Of a stretch of 64,000 bases of DNA, positions 58,022-64,000 are shown piece after piece. The notes below the pieces were generated by a model. That model saw nothing but the letters and a program-made list of their open reading frames with translations. It made no database searches and was not told the DNA's origin. Numbering within the stretch: the first letter of the stretch is position 1; every line of letters starts with the position of its first letter. Origin of the DNA: Larix kaempferi (Eukaryota; Streptophyta; Pinopsida; Pinales; Pinaceae); contig BSBM01001138.1 of assembly GCA_027924585.1 (NCBI GenBank), forward strand, positions 12,767,001 through 12,831,000, given 5' to 3'. Position numbers and translations under genes: made by a program.

Positions 58022-61000
58022 CTATTTTTTCTCCTATCCATCCTAGCCTTGGTGACCATTCCCATATGATGCTATTTACATCGATCATCATATTTTATTC
58101 TGCACCAACAACCCATTGTTACTTTCTATTTAAGCAGTTTTTGTACAAGACATTCATATCCTTCGATGTTCCTGTTGGCTTCCACCATTGCACCTCTACT
58201 TTGCAAGACCCAAGAGTACTAGCATATGAATCCTGATAAATATTACCAATCGCCCTACCCAACCATATTGCACAATCTGGCTCTGGTGATTACACAATGA
58301 CCATTTTCCCCTTTACAACATCCACTCTTGGAACGAATTCATCTCTAGGCTTGTTGCATACTGGTCCAAAATAGCAATCCTGCAAAGCAGGAACATTTTC
58401 CTTCAAATAAGCATCCATAATTTCATGTTTAGATCTTGTAGGTTCACTACTATGAATATCATGGCTTGTCGATGGACAAAAGTTAGTTGGTGACTGATCA
58501 ACACTCTCGAAGGGACTATCCAAATATTTATATACAGCCTCCCAATAATTTAACTTGGGATGCCAAAATTGTTCACATCCCTTCTCAATCCCTCGATTCC
58601 AAAATGAAATATATGTTTCTATTCCTTTTTTTATTACGTCAATGTTTGAAGGTATTTTTGATTGCAGATTTAATAACCTAGGTTGCCCCACCAAAAAGTC
58701 TGCGCTACCATATGGCAATGACTGCCACAGATGAATAGGAGGTAACCAAGCTTCATCCTGAAGTGATGCTCTCCATTGCATGACTAGAATTTTATCTATG
58801 AGTTGAAATTTAAAAAACTGGCATTTTTTGATACCGAAGATTTTGGAATTTCCATCCAAAAGGTGAGGTTTCACAAAACTCTTAAAATCGTAAAATTCAT
58901 CAATTATATAAGGGACATATAAATTTTTATCTTCACATTTCCTATACATATCCATAATTTTTTAGAGTGAAAATATATCCTTGTGGATTATCTTTACTGA
59001 TAACCTTCCATAAGTTCCATCTATGTCTTCATGGGTGTGTCCAACCAGGAGGAATCCAACTTCAACTACCTCAAACACTCTCCTTGCTATTAAAAGAGAT
59101 AAAAATCAAAATACAAAGCAGTTTTTGTTATCACCTGAACAATTAGCCATTTTAAACAACAATATGGGTGGTAGTTTTCTATTTGGCATGCATTGATTAG
59201 TACCATCAACACACAATATCTCATGTTGCATTACATCTTGTCTGTATATCACACACTTTTCATATGAGTCTGATTGCAATAGACCATCATGCAATTAGTG
59301 CTTAGATGTTCCTCCTTTGTAGAGAAAATCACCATATTTATCAACCACTGGTTCTTCAATACTATTCAAGCATTTAACCAGGGATGTCATAGTGAGATTC
59401 GACCCCATCTCTAAAAATGAGAGGCTGAAATGGTAAAAACCCCCAATCTTGTGCCCATGAGTCAACATTCCAGTCAATGATATGGGAATATTCATAACAT
59501 TACTAAAATATTTTTCCTTCTTACCCATCCTTGGAATGGAAGTCTTTGACTTATCCATTTTGTCATTAACAATAATCAGAAAATTCTTCGGATTTTTTTG
59601 TGAAGCTAATCTGTGAGAATAATATACTTCGTGACAACTTGTGATATATTTATTATGAGCTTCTTGATGTCCTCACAACCTTTCCACCTCACCTGGATCA
59701 TTGGTCCCCTTAATCCTATCATGTATTGTACTGCACTCATTACACCTTGCAAAGGAGTTTGATTTAGAAATTTTAACATCTCGAAAATCTTCTCTCATCA
59801 CCTTGCTAAAGGATGATTTTGATACTGGAGGAAAACCAATACTTTCAATTTCTTCTTTTTCCATTTTTTGCAGAAAACCATGGGACATATTAGATGGAAA
59901 TAATTTCAAGGTTGTCCTTGTTCCATCTTCACTGATTAATAGTGTAAGATGTAGAGATTTGTCTGAATTCTCTTCTACAATTTTATTAATAGTAGCTACC
60001 AGTGCAACAATGTTCGCCCTAGATTTTTCCAAGCCACTCTTACCATGCACAACTCTCACATCACCATTCAAGAACATGCTTTTATAATTGTAGAAAGTGC
60101 TCCTTTTTATCCCATAACATTTATACCATGTATTTTGATAGATGTCTATTGTGTCTAATCTCATTGTAAACATGCTTCTTTTTCTGTCATCTCCTTCTTT
60201 GGCCACAAGAGCATTTGATCCCATAGAATTTATAACATAGTGTCTTCTTGAATTTCCATTCATACTATGAAATTTATTCACACATTCAACTATTGATTGC
60301 AGTGAAAATTTTCATATACAAAGATTTGAGCAACAATTTTCAATGACAATTTTTGAAAGGAATGCACCCTGATCAATTCTAAGCCTATAAGGTACCGAGC
60401 TTGAATTTATTTCAGAAATTTTAGTTCTAGCTTGCCACTTTATGGAATTGTATGTCCTTGTTCCATTACCTTTAAAATATGTATATTCACAATTGGGAGT
60501 ACCTGGAAGGATCATCTGTAAAGAACATTCTTAAAAAATACTCCAAATGTTGACCATGTCTTCGTCTATGTTCAATTTTAGTATAACATCTAAAGGAACA
60601 TCATTGAGTTCAAGCAAATTGTTTGTAGGCCATCTTACAAGAGAGCCTTCAAATACACCACAATCCTCGCAATTTCATAAGACTTTATGAACTAAAATAC
60701 CAAACTCGCCAACATCTAGTGGTTTGAATTGTACAATGTCTCCTTCAAAAACAGTTGACACTATTCTCAGAGGAACATAATGTGGCTTTAAATAAAATTG
60801 ATGTATCAAATTAAATTTCTCTCCCACAAACTTGATATTTTGATTTTCTCTTAATACTTTCAAAGTAGTTTCAGATTGATTATTGTTGAAATGTCTTTCA
60901 ACATAAATAAATTTTTTTGTATTAAAATATATGATTCTTTTAATAGGACATACAACAAAACCTCCATTGATTAACCCTGGACAACATGCCATACAAGAAA

Positions 61001-61510
61001 ACACAACTTCATCCACCTGAATACCAAAGGAGAAGTCACCCAAAAACGTTCCCCCCAAAAAATTAGTCCCACTCACATTTGTTACAAAACTTATGGAAAT
61101 GCAATCCTTGCTTTCTGAACACATATGTAACAAATTGAATTTTATCATAATAAAAGAATAATTATTCTCAGTTGTTATGATATCTTCTACACTCGTCGAA
61201 GTAGAAGCCGATATATCATTCACCTCATTCTCGTGAAGAGAAGATCCAATGTGGTTAACGATCTCAGATGCAGGCCATTGAATATAACCACCAACTGCCT
61301 CTGACAATGTATCTGCACCTTCTGATGGATAGGGAAATTGAAGACTTGCATTTAAAGTCTTGGTAACGTTTACAATGATACATCCATCAAGAACGCTGAT
61401 ATTATGAAATATTTTTCTTTATGGAAAAGAGATTCCTTCAACAACTTTCAATCCATTCAAAAGGAGGTCCACACATTGTTGAGAACCAAAATCCATTTCA
61501 GAAGTGATTT
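58022..61510 (-). pseudogene. transposase-like gene with DUF8039-like and DUF7869-like regions
   Basis: From a T-rich splice acceptor at 61511-61512 the minus strand can be followed for about 1,100 codons with around ten stops. Regions in order: a DUF8039-like block (LLLNGLKVVEGISFP, LQFPYPSEGADTLSEAVGGY, IQWPASEIV); a middle part (FSFGIQVDEVVFSCMACCPG, GDIVQFKPLDVGEFGILVHK); a helical stretch with FARCNECSTIHDRIKG; DDE-like text IIVNDKMDKSKTSIPRMGKK, MLTHGHKIGGFYH, KMANCSGDNKNCFVF and LLVGHTHEDIDGTYGRLS; then WRASLQDEAW, AIWLGRAIGNIY and KVEVQWWKPTG at the C-terminus. GHTHEDID and the GDNKN block are hallmarks I associate with DUF7869. The Asp usual before NC.G.NKN is Ala here. It is probably a decayed DNA-transposon gene; assignment is from memory of motifs. 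Confidence 0.65.
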
Positions 61511-61591
61511 CTGAAATATAAAATAACAGGACACATTGTTGAGAACCAAAATCCATTTCAGAAGCGATTTATGAAATATAAAATAATAGGA
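61471..61591. repeat. 60-bp tandem duplication at a splice acceptor
   Basis: Two copies of ACACATTGTTGAGAACCAAA... follow one another (61472-61531 and 61532-61591) with four or so changes. The unit contains the acceptor TATTTCAG of the gene at 58022-61510. The copy nearer the gene keeps AG, the other has AT. Confidence 0.85.
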
Positions 61592-61639
61592 GCATATTAA
61601 AAATAATATTTATACATAACAAAGAATAATTTTTTCCAC

Positions 61640-63480
61640 TAATATATACTATCAAATAAGTCAATAAGAAGAGTTGGATGACCCTTCATTTACAAGAGAA
61701 ATATAAAAATATTTAATCTACGAAGTCTAGGCCAACAATTCTCGACTTTCAACTTCCGCTATAAATAGTAGAGATCTAGACATCATCTAAGTTATAACAT
61801 ATAAAAAATGTTTGTCCCAACTTTTATTTTCCGACAAGAAGGATCGGCTGCTCCTTCGTTTAATAGATAATTGTGAACACCTATATCCAAAAATTCCCTA
61901 TATGTAGAATGGTGAACACAAGAAAGATCGACCAACCCTTCTAGCAGTCTAGAACTATTATGAAAAGAATATTGGGAAGAAGAAGGGTCAGTTGACCCTT
62001 CATTTATGAGGGAATTGTAAAAATATTGAACCTACAAAGGCTAGGCCGTCAATTCATGTATATCCAAAATGGTGAACACTGGAAGAATACTAAGCACAAG
62101 AAGGGTCGACCAACCCTTCATTTATGAGAGAAATGTAAAAATATTTAATCTATGAAGTCTAGGCCGACAATTCCCGACTTCCGACTTCCACTATAAATAG
62201 TAGGGATCTAGACATCAACTAAGTTATAACATATAAAAAAAATTGTCCCAAATTCCGTTTTCGACAAGAAAGATCGCGCTCCCGTTCATTTAGTAGATAA
62301 TTGTGAACACCTATATCCAGCAATTCCCTATATCCAGAGTGGCAAACACAAGAAGGATCGACCAACCCTCCTTGCAGTCTAGAACTATTATGAAAATAAT
62401 ACTGGGTAGAAGAAGGGTCAACCACCCCTTCATTTATGAGGGAATTGTAAAAATATTCAACTTATGAAGGCTAGGCCATCAATTCATGTATATCCAAAAT
62501 GGTGAACACTAGAAGAGTACTGAGCACAAGAAGGATCAACTGACCCTTCTTGCAGTCTAGAACTATTATGAAAAGAATACTGGGCAGAAGAAGAGTCGGT
62601 CGCCCCTTCATTTATGAGAGAATTGTAAAAATATTCAACCTACGAAGGGTAAACCGCCAATTCATGTATATCGAAAATGGTGAACACTGGGAGAATACAA
62701 CACACAAGAAGGGTCGGGGAAACCTCCATTTACGAGAGAAATGTAAAAATATTTAATCTATGAAGGCTAGGCCAACAATTCCTGACTTCCAAATTTGCTT
62801 TAAATAATAGGGATCCAGACATAAGCTAAGTTATAACATATAAAAAATGTTTGTCCCAACTTTCGTTTTCCTACAAGAAGGATCAGTTTCCCCTTCATTT
62901 AGTTGATAATTGTGAACACCTATATCCAACAATTACCTATATCCATAATGGCGAACACCGGAAAGATCGACCAACCCTTCTTGCAGTCTAGAACTATTAT
63001 GAAAAGAATGTTGGGAAGAAGAAGGGTTGGTTGCCCCTTCATTTAAGAGGGAATTGTAAAAATATTCAACCTACGAAGTTTGGGCCGTTAATTCATGTAT
63101 ATCCAAAATGGTGAACACTGGAAAAATACTGAGCACAAGAAGGGTTGACTGACCCTTCATTTACAAGATAAATGTAAAAATATTTAATATATGAAGGCTA
63201 GGATGACAATTCCTGACTTTCGAATTCCACTGTAAATAGTAGGGACCTAGACATTAGCTAAGTTATAACATATAATTTTTTTTTTCTTGACTTTCGTTTT
63301 CTGACAAGAAGGATCAACCTCCCCTTCGTTTAGTAGATAATTGTGAACACCTATATGCAGAATGGAAAACACAAGAAGGATCGACCGACCCTTCTTGCAC
63401 TCTAAAAATATTATGAAAATAATACTGGGCAGAAGAAGGGTCGACCTCCCCTTCATTTATGAGGGAATTGTAAAAATAGA
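61640..63480. repeat. tandem array of about 433-bp units rich in dyads
   Basis: The landmark AAATATTTAATCTA(C/T)GAAG is found near 61708, 62137, 62748 and 63179, and CTAAGTTATAACATATAAAAA near 61775, 62210, 62816 and 63249. The spacing is about 430, 608 and 432 bp; the long unit has an extra subunit of about 175 bp. Within units, TTGCAGTCTAGAACTATTATG and GGAATTGTAAAAATATTCAAC recur, and AGAAGG(A/G)TCGACC.ACCCTTCTT makes dyads (clearest at 63376-63398). ORFs across it have no independent support. Confidence 0.88.
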
Positions 63481-63484
63481 ACAA

Positions 63485-63790
63485 CTTTAGGAAAGAGAGA
63501 CCCCTCTTTCTCTGAGAATATTTTCACTTTCCAGCAAACTATGTGAAGCAGTGTTCTTATGAAAATTTTGTTTAGAGTGTCGATATCTACTTTCCCCACT
63601 CCTAAAAAACATCCCTGGAGGAAGGAGCAAATACTCTTTCTCCTCAGGATCTACTTCCAACACCCCAAAATATAACAACCCGAGGAAAGAGCAACCTCTC
63701 TTTCTCTAACAAAATTTCGGCTTTCCAGCAAACTCTTTGAAGAAATTTTTTTATAAATTTTGTTGTTAAAATGTCAATATCTAGTTTCCC
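63485..63790. repeat. direct duplication of about 197-bp period
   Basis: GGAAAGAG...CTCTTTCTCT...CTTTCCAGCAAACT and ATATCTA(C/G)TTTCCC occur from about 63488 and again from about 63685. GGAAAGAG and CTCTTTC form short dyads in each copy. Confidence 0.8.
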
Positions 63791-64000
63791 AGGGTGACAC
63801 GTGGAATGATCAGATTGTGAGATGTGGCATATTTTATTTTTAAAATTAGTCTAAAGATTGTATAAACGAATATTAAGGATATTAATGGTACCATTTCAAT
63901 ATAAACATATGGATTTAAGTTATAATTTTTTTTGGAATAGGTATTAGGGATCAAATTTGAAGGGATGAACTTAATTTCAGGTTGAAGGTTATATATTCAT
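63791..64000. other. no feature seen
   Basis: AT-rich end of the window without gene or repeat signal. Confidence 0.5.

Noticed and set aside
61640-63480. CRISPR-like array of spaced repeats
   Set aside because: The units are hundreds of bases long with diverged text throughout, and this is plant nuclear DNA.

Overview
This is plant nuclear DNA made almost entirely of transposable elements, with no intact host gene. It is AT-rich, its LTR retrotransposons are nested, carry initiator-Met tRNA primer sites and have pol frames broken by many stops, and coding relics show plant-style splice sites. A large-genome seed plant fits; a conifer or other gymnosperm is my inference from the element types and low gene density, not something proven here.

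Layout. 1-2816 (minus): a broken gag-like gene of unknown family that runs off the left edge, split by a 0.9-kb poly(A)-tailed retroposon (1627-2527, 9-bp target duplication). 3050-3590: leader with spaced copies of an imperfect palindrome. 5199-5331: a possible host exon. 5440-12143 (minus): Copia element 1, target duplication CAAAA, whose protease-integrase section is replaced by about 1.4 kb with exon/intron-like signals. 13510-35088 (minus): a very large Ty3/Gypsy element of Tat/Ogre type, with 939/938-bp LTRs, DEGAS-type protease, a degenerate Gypsy RNase H, a second archaeal-type RNase H placed after integrase, and a spliced antisense gene between pol and the 3' LTR. Nested in its gag is Copia element 2 (24355-31731, minus, target duplication GTAAG), the best-preserved element. 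The Gypsy element itself sits in an older LTR (13178-13509 joined to 35094-35536) whose uninterrupted relative lies at 55965-57057.

36307-39566: a Sirevirus-like LTR start, with a gag-only Copia element 3 (36531-39566, plus, target duplication TCATA) inserted in it. 40563-41664: a 1.1-kb terminal-inverted-repeat element holding a cluster of hairpins. 42082-46441 (minus): a compact Gypsy element with target duplication AGGAC, whose reverse transcriptase is deleted in frame. 47123-47641: an unknown plus-strand ORF. 47723-48115: an LTR fragment with its polypurine tract. 49567-54333 (minus): Copia element 4, internally deleted, carrying a higher-order AT-rich repeat. 55965-57057: a related lone LTR.

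58022-61510 (minus): a broken transposase-like gene with a DUF8039-like start, a DUF7869-like core (GHTHEDID motif) and a C-terminal extension. Beside it lie a 1.8-kb tandem array of about 433-bp units rich in dyads (61640-63480) and a further ~197-bp duplication (63485-63790). This gene-plus-array block is the best candidate for a poorly described DNA transposon.

Order of events: the 13178/35536 LTR is oldest, then the Tat-like Gypsy, then Copia 2. LTR pairs differ by about 20 positions in Copia 2 and about 35-40 in Copia 1 (counted by eye), so Copia 2 is the younger.
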